DNA of 64,000 nt from Halosimplex aquaticum (GCF_028747785.1 NZ_CP118158.1:4464001-4528000); one strand, 5' to 3'; shown: positions 30,471 through 39,593, numbered from the stretch's first letter. The notes: a model not told the origin generated them from the sequence alone. Numbers and translations are program-made.

Positions 30471-32687
30471 TCAGGCGACTTCGTCGGCGACGACGTCGAT
30501 GACCGTGTCGAGCACGGCCGAGCGTTCGCCGGCGATGTACTCCAGCTTGCCGTCGCGAGCCGACGTGGCCGTGAGGCCGGCGTTGGGCACCCACTCGCGG
30601 GCGCGGTCGGCGACGTCCCGCACGTCGATCGGTGAGTCGCTACGGATGTGGAGTTCGTCTTCGGAGACGCCGATGACCGCGGCGACGTCGTCGCGGTGAC
30701 GGCGGTGGAGCTCGTCCAGCAGGAGTTCCGTCGGCGGGAACTCGTAGCGGTGGGTGAACGCGTCCGTGTCGAGGACGGCAACCTTCGTGTCCTCGAGCGT
30801 CTGCGTATCGAGGTTGGCTTCCGCAGTCTCGACCTCCGTGTCGAGCTTCTGGCGGAACTGCTCGCTGACGTGGCCGGCGAGGCCTCCGTGGCCCTCGCCC
30901 TCGCCGAACAGCAGGTCCGTGATCAGTTCGCGCTTGTCCTCGTAGGACTGGTAGAACGCCTCCAGCGCGACCGCCTCGCGGACCTCGCGGACCGCCTCGG
31001 CGTCGTAGCCCGCGTCGCTCGCGGCCTCGACGTACGGCTCGGGGGTGTCCTCCCAGAAGCTCACGGCCGGGAGGTGCTGCAGGTCGGCGCGCACGTCCTC
31101 GTTGACGTGGGCGGCGACGTTGGCTGCCAGCGTCGTGGAGGTGGTCTCGGAAGCGCCCGCGGCGTCGGGTGCGACGAGCGCGCCGACCGTCTCGGCGACC
31201 TCGGGGTCGACCTCGACGTCGTCGACGAGCGCGCGGCCGGCGCCGTACAGGTCGAGCAGTTCGAAGCCGTCGAGTGAACCGCTCGTCCCGCCGGCGGCGA
31301 CGAAGACGAACAGCGGGAGCTTCTCGTCGTGGCGCTCGCGCGCTTCGAGCATCCGCGTCACGTCCTTGGTGGCGTCGTCCATGTCGTAGACGCCGCCCTC
31401 CAGGGGTCGGCGGTCGAAGTAGTGGTAGACCGCGTCGTGCTGGTCGTGCTGGTCGCGCACGAGCGGGAGCGTCGCCCGCTCCAGCGCGACGCCGGCGACG
31501 TAGCCGTCGGCGGTCGCGCTGTGGCGGACCACGACCGGTCGCTCTTCGAGCACCGCTTTCCGGACCGCCGTCGCGACCTCGCGGACCTCCTCGGTCAGGC
31601 CCGCGACGACGTCGTCGTCCGCGATGGGGTCGACGGCCTCGGGCTCGGCCTGCGAACGGAGCGCGTCGGCCAGTCGGTCCTCGACGGCATCGCGCTCGTC
31701 GCCCTCGAGTTTGACGAGCGCCTCGGTCTCGACCTGGAGTTCGCCGCGTCGTTCGCGGACCTCGCCGTCCAGTCGGACGACGTCGTCGCCGCCGATCTCG
31801 GGGTAGGCGCGGACGCCCGCTTCCTTGAACGCGGCGCACTCGACGCTGTCGGTCTCGTCGCGGATCTCGAAGACGGTCGGCCCACTCGTCTGGCGCGCGC
31901 TCTCGACGACGCCTTCGAGGCGGACCGTCTCGCCGACGCGGTCCGAGAGCGTCTCGATGGCGACGTGGGACGGCTCCTCGGCGACCGCGCTGGCGCCGCC
32001 GCCTCCGCCGCTCGCGGCGGTCGCACCGCCGTCGCCGCTGGCCCCGCTCTCGGCCCCGGCCGTGGTCGCGGTCGACTCGGTCGCGGCCGCGGTGGTCGTC
32101 TCGGCGGGCTCTCGGTCGCCCTCGTCCGCGTCACTCTCGTCGGTGTCGCTCCTGTCGGCGTCGCTCTCGTGACGTTCGCCGGCGTCGCGGCTGTCGCTCT
32201 CGGAGCGACTCGTCACGTCGTCGGCGTCGTCGGTCTGTTCACTGCTGGACGCGCCGGCAGCCGAATCGTCGTCGGCTGCCGCGTCCTCATTTCCCGATTC
32301 GTCCTCTTTGAGATACGGTGCGTCTTTCGCGGGGTCGTCGACGAGCGTGCCGCGGAACTCGTCTTCGGACTGGCGGATGGACCAGCCGAGGTCGATGTTC
32401 CCGTTGTCACGCACCTGCTGTACCTGCACGAAGACGGTGTCGCCGGACTCCCAGTCGAGACTCTCCAGACGGCGGTCGAGCTCGCTCCGGTGGAGCAGTC
32501 CAGTGACGCTGTCGCCGATGTCGACGAACACGCCGAACTCGGCGTAGCCGTCGACCGTTCCGCGGTAGTAGCGATCGACCGTCAGCTGGTCGGGCTGATT
32601 CCCTCGGAACTCGAAGACGACGTCTTCCTCGTGAAGGTCGCAGATGCGACCGTCGACAGACGTTCCGCAGATGATACACGAACCCAT
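30471..32687 (-). CDS. RecJ-like protein with zinc finger, S1 and OB domains, degraded DHH motifs
   Basis: A 738-residue protein: N-terminal Cys motifs (CIICGTSVDGRICDLH), an S1-like RNA-binding domain (GYAEFGVFVDIGDSVTGLLH), a long acidic Ser/Asp/Glu-rich linker (about 145-245), an OB-fold domain (GETVRLEGVVESARQTSGPTVF) and a C-terminal DHH/RecJ-like part with DHHA1. In the DHH core the expected DxD and DHH residues are not visible: the first motif reads HSATADGYVAG and the third lacks His-His. It may therefore bind nucleic acid without being an exonuclease. Haloarchaea carry several RecJ paralogues. It is probably involved in DNA or RNA metabolism. Confidence 0.8.
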   Translation of the reverse strand: MGSCIICGTSVDGRICDLHEEDVVFEFRGNQPDQLTVDRYYRGTVDGYAEFGVFVDIGDSVTGLLHRSELDRRLESLDWESGDTVFVQVQQVRDNGNIDLGWSIRQSEDEFRGTLVDDPAKDAPYLKEDESGNEDAAADDDSAAGASSSEQTDDADDVTSRSESDSRDAGERHESDADRSDTDESDADEGDREPAETTTAAATESTATTAGAESGASGDGGATAASGGGGGASAVAEEPSHVAIETLSDRVGETVRLEGVVESARQTSGPTVFEIRDETDSVECAAFKEAGVRAYPEIGGDDVVRLDGEVRERRGELQVETEALVKLEGDERDAVEDRLADALRSQAEPEAVDPIADDDVVAGLTEEVREVATAVRKAVLEERPVVVRHSATADGYVAGVALERATLPLVRDQHDQHDAVYHYFDRRPLEGGVYDMDDATKDVTRMLEARERHDEKLPLFVFVAAGGTSGSLDGFELLDLYGAGRALVDDVEVDPEVAETVGALVAPDAAGASETTSTTLAANVAAHVNEDVRADLQHLPAVSFWEDTPEPYVEAASDAGYDAEAVREVREAVALEAFYQSYEDKRELITDLLFGEGEGHGGLAGHVSEQFRQKLDTEVETAEANLDTQTLEDTKVAVLDTDAFTHRYEFPPTELLLDELHRRHRDDVAAVIGVSEDELHIRSDSPIDVRDVADRAREWVPNAGLTATSARDGKLEYIAGERSAVLDTVIDVVADEVA

Positions 32688-32817
32688 TGGCAGGTAGAAA
32701 CGGCCCGACCCTAAAACGGTTGTCGAAACGCGCTCGCCGTCTGTCGGCGTCCCGGACGACCAGTTCGCCGCTGTGAGAGCCGCTCTACGGCCGGAAACGA
32801 CGGTTCGGGGCCCGATC

Positions 32818-33081
32818 TCACTCGAACACGGGACTGTCGTCTTCGAGCAGTTCGATCCCGCGGGCCACCTCTCGGGCCTGTTCCGGGAACAGCGCCACTT
32901 CGACCTCGTTGCCGTCCTCGTCCTCGAACGCGAGTTTGACGCGCTTGTCCCCGAACTCCCGGACGTCGACCCCGTCCACGTCGTAGAGCTTCGCCGTCGC
33001 CGTCTTGTTCGACGGACCGACGTGTTTGATCGCGCCGTCTTTCACTTCGAACATGAACTCCTCCAGATCGAGACTGAGCAT
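32818..33081 (-). CDS. Haloarchaeal conserved small protein
   Basis: An 87-residue acidic protein, MLSLDLEEFMFEV at the start and LFPEQAREVARGIELLEDDSPVFE at the end, probably all beta strands with one C-terminal helix. It is compact and without Cys. I recognise it only as a conserved haloarchaeal hypothetical. It lies between the RecJ-like gene (leftward, 130 bp) and the Yip1-like gene. Confidence 0.7.
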   Translation of the reverse strand: MLSLDLEEFMFEVKDGAIKHVGPSNKTATAKLYDVDGVDVREFGDKRVKLAFEDEDGNEVEVALFPEQAREVARGIELLEDDSPVFE

Positions 33082-33156
33082 ACCGTCGATCCGGCCGGCG
33101 CGCGCTTAAACTGCCGTGGTCGGCGGCCCGAGCGCGGCGACGACCGCCCGGGGGAT

Positions 33157-33777
33157 TCAGGAGAGGTTCGCGACGACGTCCGCCCAGGTCAGCCCGGTCA
33201 GCGCCGAGAGGGCCGCGAACCCGCGGAAGCCGTAGCCGAAGACGAGCACCGCCGGGAGGGCCGCGAGCGCGCCGGCCTTCGGCAGCGAGACGCCGTGGAC
33301 GTCGCTGATCCCGACGGCGAGGAGGACGCTCCCGTAGCCGGTCGCCGCCACGCGGACGAGCGGATGGGGGAGGCCGGCGAAGACGCAGGGCGCCGTCGCG
33401 TAGGCGATCACCTGGACGGTCTCGCTGACGCCCGCGCGGTCGGGCGCGGTCGGGACGAGGATGAGCGTCTGGACGGCGGCGGTCAGGTGCAGCGCCGCCG
33501 GCGCGACGAAGACGACCGCGACCGCGAGGACGAGCGCGGTCGACGCCAGCGGTCGGCCGCCGAAGACGGGGTAGGAGGCCGCGCCGCTGAGCACCCGCGT
33601 GAGTTCCTCCACGAACACGACCGTCCCCGCGAACACGAGCCCCGGCGCCTGATCGCCCGGCGCGACGCCCGACCGGAAGAGTCGCCGAGGGCGGACGAGC
33701 ACCTCCGCCCACGCGCGAGCGAGCGCGCCCGGTCCGCGGTCCCGCCCGCCCGTCGGATTCTCGACCCACTGTGTCAC
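33157..33777 (-). CDS. Yip1-family membrane protein
   Basis: A 206-residue integral membrane protein of the YIP1 type with about five hydrophobic segments. The N-terminus TQWVENPTGGRDRGPGALARAWAEVLVRPRRLFRSGV is typical of haloarchaeal Yip1 proteins, and this makes GTG 33777 the better start than the ATG at 33804. The C-terminal part contains a Gly/Ala-rich helical bundle with GFRGFAALSALTGLTWADV. The function in archaea is unknown; eukaryotic relatives sit in vesicle membranes. Confidence 0.85.
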   Translation of the reverse strand: MTQWVENPTGGRDRGPGALARAWAEVLVRPRRLFRSGVAPGDQAPGLVFAGTVVFVEELTRVLSGAASYPVFGGRPLASTALVLAVAVVFVAPAALHLTAAVQTLILVPTAPDRAGVSETVQVIAYATAPCVFAGLPHPLVRVAATGYGSVLLAVGISDVHGVSLPKAGALAALPAVLVFGYGFRGFAALSALTGLTWADVVANLS

Positions 33778-33848
33778 GACCGGGAGTTCGGCCGGTGCGC
33801 CCAAGGCCGTTGCGGGTTCGCTCGCCGATCCATCGCTCGCCCGTCGTG

Positions 33849-33856
33849 GATTTAAG
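33849..33856 (+). promoter_or_regulatory. TATA-like box for the TFB-like gene
   Basis: GATTTAAG about 30 nt before ATG 33882, indicating a leaderless transcript. It falls in the gap between this gene and the divergent Yip1-like gene. Confidence 0.6.
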
Positions 33857-33881
33857 TAGGCGGAACGGGTACGAGAGATCG

Positions 33882-34190
33882 ATGTACAGCGCCCGCGACC
33901 AGGTCGAGAACGCGGAGTGGCTCGACGAGATAGAGGCGCTCGCCGAGCGCCTCGACCTCGACCCCGCGGTCCGCTCTCGCGCGTCCGACCTGTTTCTCTC
34001 GAACGTCCCCGAGACGGACCGCTCGAAGCGAGCGGTGATGGCGACCAGCCTCTACGTCGCCGGCCTGGTCGAAGGCGACCGCCGGAGCCAGAACGTCATC
34101 GCCGACGCCGCCGACGTGTCGCGACTCACGATCCAGCAGCGCTGGAAGGACATCCTCGAAGGCGAAGGGCTGGACGCGCCCGGTTGGTAA
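33882..34190 (+). CDS. TFB-like protein with a single cyclin fold
   Basis: A 102-residue protein consisting of one cyclin-like repeat similar to a core repeat of archaeal TFB/TFIIB (RAVMATSLYVAGLVEGDRRSQ, then an ADAADVSRLTIQQRWKDIL helix-turn-helix). It lacks the zinc ribbon, the B-finger and the second cyclin repeat of a full TFB (normally about 300 residues or more). It could bind DNA as a small regulator or compete with TFB. It starts at ATG 33882 downstream of a TATA-like box. The longer frame upstream to 33771 is not protein-like. Confidence 0.8.
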   Translation: MYSARDQVENAEWLDEIEALAERLDLDPAVRSRASDLFLSNVPETDRSKRAVMATSLYVAGLVEGDRRSQNVIADAADVSRLTIQQRWKDILEGEGLDAPGW

Positions 34191-34239
34191 CGGAACTGTC
34201 GTCGGACGCCGCAGGCGCTCGACGGCCGAGGACGGAGAA

Positions 34240-34827
34240 TCAGGCGTCGTCGGTTTCGGCGTCGGCCGGTCCGCCGTCGGCCGGTCCGCCGTCGGGCGAT
34301 CGGGCCGCCGAAGCGGCGGACGCGGTGTCGACGTCGGTTTCCGCCGGGGCCTCGCGACCGTCGCGCTCGGGGGTCAGATTGCCGTGTTCGTCGATCTCGC
34401 CGCGGACGATGCGAGTACTGGAGATGATCTCGCCGTCCTCGGCGTAGACGTGGTCGACGACCTCGATGTCGAGCGGTTCGTTCCCGTCGTCCCGGCGGAT
34501 CTCGTTGATCCGCTTGCCGCCGGTCTCGGTCTCCGGCGAGACGACCAGCGCGTCGAACTGCGGTTCGGGGGCGAACCCGGTCGGGTCGTCGATCTTCCGG
34601 ATCTCGTACTCGCGGTCGAAGCGGTCGGCGAGTTTCGCGAGTTCGGCGTCCAGGTCCCGTTCGCGCTGGTCGTACGGGCGGACGTAGCGGTCGTCGTGGC
34701 GCGTCTTGGGCGCGAGGTCGTCGCTCGTCAGTCCGACGGTGGCGTCGCCCAGCTCGAACGCGCGCTCGAACAGCGCGCGGTGTCCGTCGTGGACCGGATC
34801 GAACGTCCCGCCCAGCGCGACCTTCAT
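34240..34827 (-). CDS. coaD: Phosphopantetheine adenylyltransferase (archaeal type)
   Basis: Makes dephospho-CoA from 4'-phosphopantetheine and ATP. The 195-residue nucleotidyltransferase has the phosphate-binding HxGH motif in GGTFDPVHDGH and the archaeal KR-ISSTR pattern (GGKRINEIR, then IISSTRIVRGEID). The last about 40 residues form a disordered acidic Ala/Gly/Asp tail with a GGPAD duplication, beyond the usual archaeal length of about 155. It starts at ATG 34827. Convergent with the TFB-like gene. Confidence 0.92.
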   Translation of the reverse strand: MKVALGGTFDPVHDGHRALFERAFELGDATVGLTSDDLAPKTRHDDRYVRPYDQRERDLDAELAKLADRFDREYEIRKIDDPTGFAPEPQFDALVVSPETETGGKRINEIRRDDGNEPLDIEVVDHVYAEDGEIISSTRIVRGEIDEHGNLTPERDGREAPAETDVDTASAASAARSPDGGPADGGPADAETDDA

Positions 34828-34923
34828 ACACGCTCAGTTGGTGGGTCCCCGGTAAAGTGCCTTCGGCTTTCCCCGAACTCCGCCGGTACGACCCGTCGCT
34901 GAGAACAGTTCCCGCCCGCCGAC

Positions 34924-35571
34924 TCAGTAGTCGTCGTGTTCGTCGTCGTCGTCAGATCGCGGGCCCGCCCCGTTCCCGGTGTTTGCGTCCGCGCCGCCCC
35001 CTGCCGCTTCGTCGGTATCGTCGTCGACCGCTCCCCCCGTGGCGTCCCCCGCGTCGTCGGTGTGGTCTTCGACGGTGATCGTGACGGGTTCCGAGTCGAC
35101 GGTCGGTTGCTCGTCGTCGCTCCCCAGGATCTGGTCGAGGTTGAAGACGGTGTTGAGCTCCTCCTGGACGTCGTCGACGACGTTGCCGACGAGCTCGCTC
35201 GGCGCCATCGCGCTGTACTCGTAGGGGTTGTTGCCGGCGCCGTCGTTCTCGCGCTTCTGGCGCGTGACCTTCCCCTCGTCGTGGAGCTCGGCCAGCGCTT
35301 CCCGCACGGTGCTCGGATACAGCCCGGTGCCGTCGGCGATCTCGTCGCTCGTGCTGTCTGGGTTCTGCCGCAAGAAGACGTAGATGCGCGCCCGCGTCTC
35401 GGTTTCCAGCACCCACGAGAGCATGTCGACGATCCCTTCGTCGAACTGCGTGACGGCCTTGTCGGCCTCCTGTTCGAGCCGTTCGCGCACGTTCCCACCG
35501 TCGCCGTCCGGTAAGTCCGCGTCCGGCTGTTCGCTCCCCTCTCTGTCGTCCGAAGGATCGTCTGTAGACAT
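34924..35571 (-). CDS. Winged-helix transcriptional regulator with acidic tails
   Basis: A 215-residue protein with a winged-helix domain in the middle (about 45-120: DMLSWVLETETRARIYVFLRQNP, SDEIADGTGLYPSTVREALAELHDEGKVTR) and conserved AMAPSELVGNVVDDVQEELNTVFNLDQIL after it. Both ends are acidic and disordered (the C-terminus is Gly/Asp/Ala rich). It resembles haloarchaeal TrmB/MarR-like regulators. TATA-like sequence lies about 35 nt upstream of ATG 35571 on the minus strand. The targets are unknown; the gene has no obvious operon partner. Confidence 0.85.
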   Translation of the reverse strand: MSTDDPSDDREGSEQPDADLPDGDGGNVRERLEQEADKAVTQFDEGIVDMLSWVLETETRARIYVFLRQNPDSTSDEIADGTGLYPSTVREALAELHDEGKVTRQKRENDGAGNNPYEYSAMAPSELVGNVVDDVQEELNTVFNLDQILGSDDEQPTVDSEPVTITVEDHTDDAGDATGGAVDDDTDEAAGGGADANTGNGAGPRSDDDDEHDDY

Positions 35572-35660
35572 ACGTCGCTTCTATGAGGACGAAAGCCCCT
35601 GTCGGGTAAAAATCTTGCCGACGTTCCCGCTCTCCGGAAATCACGGGGGTGCACGGGGAT

Positions 35661-36746
35661 TCACTCGTACTGGAGTCGCAGCGCGTCGCAGAGCGCGTCG
35701 ACGCCCTTCTCTTCGCGCAACCGGCGCTGACGTGCGGCGCCGCTCTCGGCGTCGTAGAGGTCGGCGATGCCGTCGATCCCGAGCCGTTCGGTCTCGCGGT
35801 CGACGATCTCGCCGAGGCCCGTCGTGGACTCGAACTCCCGGTCCAGCAGAGCGGCGTCCCGGCCGTGGCGCATCGCCCGCCACTTGTTCTCGTCGTACAG
35901 TTCCCGGCGGAAGTCGCTGCTTGGTTCGCCGTCTTCGTAGCGGGCGGCGAGGTCCTCCACGAGCGCGTGGGTGTACTCCACGAACGCGAGCACTCGGTCG
36001 GGGTCGGCCTGTCCGTCCGGGGTGCGGACCTCGACGGTGCCGTGGCCGGAGTGGGGCCGCACGTCGAACCACAACTCGCCGCGGTCGTCGATGCTCCCTG
36101 TCTCCAGCATCCGTCGTTCGAAGTCGTCGAACGCCTCGTAGTCCTCGTAGGCGGTCGGCATCCCGGTGTTGGGCAACCCCTCGAAGATCTTCGCGCGTGC
36201 GGACTGGAGCCCGGTGTCGAAGCCGTTCCAGTACGGCGAGTTGGCCGACAGCGCGAGCATCACGGGCAGGTGCCAGCGCAGTTCGTTCGCGATCCAGACG
36301 GCCTTGTCGGCGTCGTCGACGCCGACGTGGACGTGCAGGCCCGCGGTCGTGTTGCGGTGCTGGGGGTACTGGATGCGGTCGAGCTGTGACTTGTAGCGCG
36401 GCTTCTCGGCGTGTTCGAGTTCGCGCCACTTCGCGAGCGGGTGGAGTCCGGCGGCGGCGATGTCGAAGCCGTGGGCGGTGGCGTGGTCGACCAGCGCCTC
36501 GCGGATCGCGAGCAGGTGCTCGCGGGCGTCGGTCGGGTCCTCGATGACCGGCGTCTGGGACTCGATGACGCATTTGAACAGTTCGTGGTCGAGCCGTCCC
36601 TCCAGCAACTCGGGCGGATCGGACTCGTAGACGAGTTCGTCCGTGCCCGAGGTGGGGCGGCCGTCCTCGTCGACGACGTAGTACTCCTCCTCGATGCCGA
36701 TCGTACCCATCCGGCTGAAGGCGTCGCGCGAACCCCGCTCGTCCAT
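35661..36746 (-). CDS. gshA: Glutamate-cysteine ligase (GCS2 type)
   Basis: Makes gamma-glutamylcysteine, which haloarchaea keep as the main low-molecular-weight thiol in place of glutathione. The 361-residue protein has the GCS2 motifs: [15 protein letters not shown] at the start, HVHVGV in the metal/substrate region, [32 protein letters not shown] and [14 protein letters not shown] 36746 fits a leaderless transcript: a TATA-like AAATTTTTAG stretch (minus strand, about 36766-36776) lies about 25 nt upstream. There is no glutathione synthetase in the window, as expected. Confidence 0.93.
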   Translation of the reverse strand: MDERGSRDAFSRMGTIGIEEEYYVVDEDGRPTSGTDELVYESDPPELLEGRLDHELFKCVIESQTPVIEDPTDAREHLLAIREALVDHATAHGFDIAAAGLHPLAKWRELEHAEKPRYKSQLDRIQYPQHRNTTAGLHVHVGVDDADKAVWIANELRWHLPVMLALSANSPYWNGFDTGLQSARAKIFEGLPNTGMPTAYEDYEAFDDFERRMLETGSIDDRGELWFDVRPHSGHGTVEVRTPDGQADPDRVLAFVEYTHALVEDLAARYEDGEPSSDFRRELYDENKWRAMRHGRDAALLDREFESTTGLGEIVDRETERLGIDGIADLYDAESGAARQRRLREEKGVDALCDALRLQYE

Positions 36747-36958
36747 CGAGACGTACGTCGGGCCGACAGCGCTAAAAATTTCCCTTCTCCCGCGTGCGTC
36801 GTCCGCCCCGACGTGAGTCGCCCCCGACCGCCACGACCGGAGCCGCTCCCGTCCGCCCTGACCGGAGTCGCCCCGACTGACCCGGCCAGAGCCGCTCCCG
36901 ACCTCCCCGAAATCGCACGACGGACCTGCGGCGCCCGTCACTCGGGCATCCAACACAA

Positions 36959-36967
36959 GATATTTAT
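36959..36967 (+). promoter_or_regulatory. TATA-like box for the 36994 gene
   Basis: GATATTTAT about 31 nt before ATG 36994; leaderless arrangement. The preceding 200 bp are GC-rich with an imperfect repeat of GACCGGAGCCGCTCC-like units. Confidence 0.55.
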
Positions 36968-36993
36968 CAACGTGACGGAATCATTCGCCACAG

Positions 36994-37209
36994 ATGCCCT
37001 CCATGATAGCGTTACAGTCAGGCGCGGCCGCGTTTTTCTTCCTGTTCGCCATCCTGTTACTGGCGGTCTCCCTCGCGATGATCGTCTGGACGTACCAGGA
37101 CGCACAGGCCAACAGCAGCCAGCCGGCGTTCCTCTGGGCGCTGGTCGTCTTCTTCGCGCCGTTCCTGGGGATCGTCCTGTACTTCCTCGTCGGGCGGGAC
37201 AGGTACTGA
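36994..37209 (+). CDS. Small PLDc_N-domain membrane protein
   Basis: A 71-residue membrane protein with two helices (SGAAAFFFLFAILLLAVSLAMIVWTYQDA and SSQPAFLWALVVFFAPFLGIVLYFLVGRDRY). The W-T-Y-QDA and FAPFLGIVLYFLVGR motifs are the PLDc_N (phospholipase-D N-terminal) pattern, found without the PLD catalytic domain in many archaeal small proteins. Its role is unknown. ATG 37003 is an alternative start. About 260 bp of apparently non-coding sequence follow. Confidence 0.85.
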   Translation: MPSMIALQSGAAAFFFLFAILLLAVSLAMIVWTYQDAQANSSQPAFLWALVVFFAPFLGIVLYFLVGRDRY

Positions 37210-37468
37210 TCGGCGCGGCGAGTCGGTCACCAAAAACCGCAGTTTCCGTCGTCCCCGAACGTTCGTCCGAGCCGCGGATCCGTCTCTCTGAAAACCGATG
37301 GCAGTCGCTCGGTGTCGTTAGAGAGACGGTTTAGGTCAGTCAGCGATAGTCCACGTGGAAACCACGCGAACCGAAAGGTGCTGCTGACCGTGCCGCCTAC
37401 AAGCCTCTCTGCCCTGTCGACGGATAACACCTCCGGAACACCGACAGGGCCACCGAGCGCGAAAACGG

Positions 37469-38098
37469 TCAGCGCGGCGTCGCGACGACGCCGAGGTGGT
37501 CGTCGTGGTGGGGGGTGAGCCGCTCGGTCTCCAGCACCTCGTAGGTCGATTCGAGCTCGTCGAGCACGTCCGCGAACACGTCTTCCGGGTCGCGGGTCAC
37601 GTCTTCGCTCCGGGCCTTGATCGCGATCAGGAGTCGGCCGTCCTCGCGGAGGAACGTCTCGTTGGCAGTCGCAACCTTCGCCTGTCCGCGCGTCGCGACG
37701 TCCTGGACGATAACGTCGACGGGCTCGACCACGTGGGCGTACGTCTCGGGTTTGCGAGCGTCCTTCAGCAGCGGAAAGAGGTTGCCGCGCGGCTCGGCGG
37801 CGTCGAGCAGGTCGCGCACGGGGCGGGCGGCGAACTCGACGCCGTAGGTCGGGCCGGCGAAGTCGGCGACGTGGCTCGCGGTCGTCCCGGCGGCGGCCCC
37901 CAGGTAGAGGACCGTCTCGCCGCCGTCGACTCCGGTGTCCATCCCGAGTTCGAGCATCGCGCCGAGCTTCGACCGGTCGGGGTTCCACGCGCGCCACTCG
38001 CCGTCGGTCGGTTCGCCGTAGACCGGCTCGCCTCGCGTCGCCAGCCGCTCGACGCCGTCGAACTCGCGCCGCTCGACGCCGTCGGGCAGGTCGCTCAC
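37469..38098 (-). CDS. flpA: Fibrillarin-like rRNA/tRNA 2'-O-methyltransferase
   Basis: Catalytic subunit of the C/D box RNP that 2'-O-methylates rRNA and pre-tRNA at sites chosen by guide RNAs. The 209-residue protein has a SAM-binding fold: VLYLGAAAGTTASHVAD, GVEFAARPVRDLL and VIVQDVATRGQ, then LIAIKARSEDVTRDPEDVF. The GTG start overlaps the stop of the nop5 gene (GTGA), so the two are coupled. Nothing unusual in length or motifs. Confidence 0.95.
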   Translation of the reverse strand: MSDLPDGVERREFDGVERLATRGEPVYGEPTDGEWRAWNPDRSKLGAMLELGMDTGVDGGETVLYLGAAAGTTASHVADFAGPTYGVEFAARPVRDLLDAAEPRGNLFPLLKDARKPETYAHVVEPVDVIVQDVATRGQAKVATANETFLREDGRLLIAIKARSEDVTRDPEDVFADVLDELESTYEVLETERLTPHHDDHLGVVATPR

Positions 38099-38979
38099 GA
38101 GTCGTCACCCCCGGCGCCGTCGTCGTTCCCGCCGGATGCGGTCCGCGCCCGGATGGTCGCGATGCGCTCGTCCAGTTCGGCGTCGAGTTCGGGCTTTCGG
38201 TCGCCGCTGTAGTGGTCGACGCGGGCGGCGAGGGTGAGTTTTCCCGCGAGCGCGCGCGCCGCGGACCCGCGCTCGTCCGGGTGCGTGCCGCGAACGTACT
38301 CGTGGGTGAAGATGACGCCGTGTTTCGGCGAGCTGGCCGACCCCCGGAGGTGGGCAAAGAGTGCGTCTTCGGCGCCGAGGACCTGGACGGTGCTGGACGG
38401 CTTCTTCGCCAGGCTGTCGAGCCCGCCGGCCAGCGAGATCAGTCGGGCGGCGAGCACTGGCCCGGCCATCGCCGCGAGGTTCGGCGCGACGGTTGGCGTC
38501 GTCTCCTCGACGTAGGTCCGCAGTTCGTCGGCCTCGTCGGCCAGCGCGGCCGTCCGCTCGGCGAGGGCGAGGAGGCGTTCCTCCCCGGGGTCGGCGGGTT
38601 CTCGACCCTCGGTCCCCGCGGCGAGTTCACGGGCGTACTCGACGCCGGTCTCCGCGTCGTCGAAGCGCGTGCCGGCCCACTCGGCGACGCGCTCGGCGAG
38701 TTCGTTGGCGGTGCGCTCGCAGTCGTCCATGGCGCGGACGGCGTGGATGAGCTGTTTGTCGTCCGCGCGCTCGCGCTCGTGGACGCCCGCTCGCGCGGCC
38801 GCCAACGTCGCGTCGTGGAGGCGCCGGTAGTAGTCGTCGGCGTCGTCGGCGAACCCCTCGTCGACGGCGAGCGCCGACCACTCCGCCGGCGCCGCGGCCG
38901 ACCCGGTCCGGATCCGCTCGACCGCGGCCTCGGCGTCGCCGGGATCGAGCCCCGCGAACCACCCGTCGTGTTCGGTCAT
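38095..38979 (-). CDS. nop5: Nop5/Nop56-family C/D box RNP scaffold
   Basis: Scaffold that joins fibrillarin to the L7Ae-guide RNA core. The 294-residue protein has an N-terminal domain, a helical coiled-coil part and the NOP domain with the signature AMAGPVLAARLISLAGGLDSLAKKPSSTVQVLGAEDALFAHLRG and GVIFTHEYVRG. A charged C-terminal tail follows (DERIATIRARTASGG). ATG 38979 is preceded by a T6-containing TATA-like stretch (minus strand, about 39004). It is the first gene of the pair with flpA. Shorter than eukaryotic Nop56. Confidence 0.94.
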   Translation of the reverse strand: MTEHDGWFAGLDPGDAEAAVERIRTGSAAAPAEWSALAVDEGFADDADDYYRRLHDATLAAARAGVHERERADDKQLIHAVRAMDDCERTANELAERVAEWAGTRFDDAETGVEYARELAAGTEGREPADPGEERLLALAERTAALADEADELRTYVEETTPTVAPNLAAMAGPVLAARLISLAGGLDSLAKKPSSTVQVLGAEDALFAHLRGSASSPKHGVIFTHEYVRGTHPDERGSAARALAGKLTLAARVDHYSGDRKPELDAELDERIATIRARTASGGNDDGAGGDDS

Positions 38980-39041
38980 ACTCCAGTCTCGCCGCGCTGT
39001 CCAAAAAAGGACCCCGGTGTGGCCGTCGCGTGGACTCCGGA

Positions 39042-39593
39042 CTACTCCCAGCACGCGAGCGTGAGCCCCGACTGCGAGAGGTCGTCGTCGGGGAGCGTCC
39101 CGTGGCGCTCGGTCTCGGCCCGACGAACGACCCCCTCGGAGACGAAGTAGTGAGCGTCGTAGAACGACTCCCGAGTGGTCGTCCCGGTGTCGGTCGCCGC
39201 CGTCGGCGGATCCACGACCGTTCGCGTCCAGACGTGGACGCGGACGCGGTACCCGCCGTCGACCGACCTGACGGTCGTTCCCTGCAGTTCGACGGTCACG
39301 TCGCGGGCCCGCTCGCCGATCTCGTGGTTGTGAGCGAAGGCCCGCTCGTACTCGCGTGCGAACTGCCCGACGGCTTCCGGGTCCTGGTCCGGGCGCTCCT
39401 CGGGCAGCGGTTTCGGCGTCACCCGGTCGTTGCCCTCGGACGTCAGTAGCAGGTCTGTCCGGCACGGCTCGTCGGTCGGGGCCTCGGTCGGCGCGGGGGT
39501 CTCCGTCGTCGCATCGGGAGACTGTCCACCGAGGGCGCTACAGCCGGCGGTGACCGCCAGCAACGCGACGAGGGCGACCGCGTGAACGCGCAT
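39042..39593 (-). CDS. Secreted lipoprotein
   Basis: A 183-residue protein with a Sec-type lipoprotein signal (MRVHAVALVALLAVTAGCSALGG; lipobox Cys around residue 18) followed by a Thr/Pro linker. The mature domain is small and beta-rich, with two further Cys (CRTD and ACWE) that may form a disulfide. The frame is open for 50 more codons upstream, but the signal peptide fixes ATG 39593. No family recognised. It stands between nop5 and the paa operon. Confidence 0.8.
   Translation of the reverse strand: MRVHAVALVALLAVTAGCSALGGQSPDATTETPAPTEAPTDEPCRTDLLLTSEGNDRVTPKPLPEERPDQDPEAVGQFAREYERAFAHNHEIGERARDVTVELQGTTVRSVDGGYRVRVHVWTRTVVDPPTAATDTGTTTRESFYDAHYFVSEGVVRRAETERHGTLPDDDLSQSGLTLACWE

Noticed and set aside
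36790..36910. Imperfect repeats of a CCGGAGCCGCTCCCG-like unit between gshA and the PLDc_N gene
   Set aside because: Similarity is limited to GC-rich short words with no constant period; could not be separated from base-composition noise.
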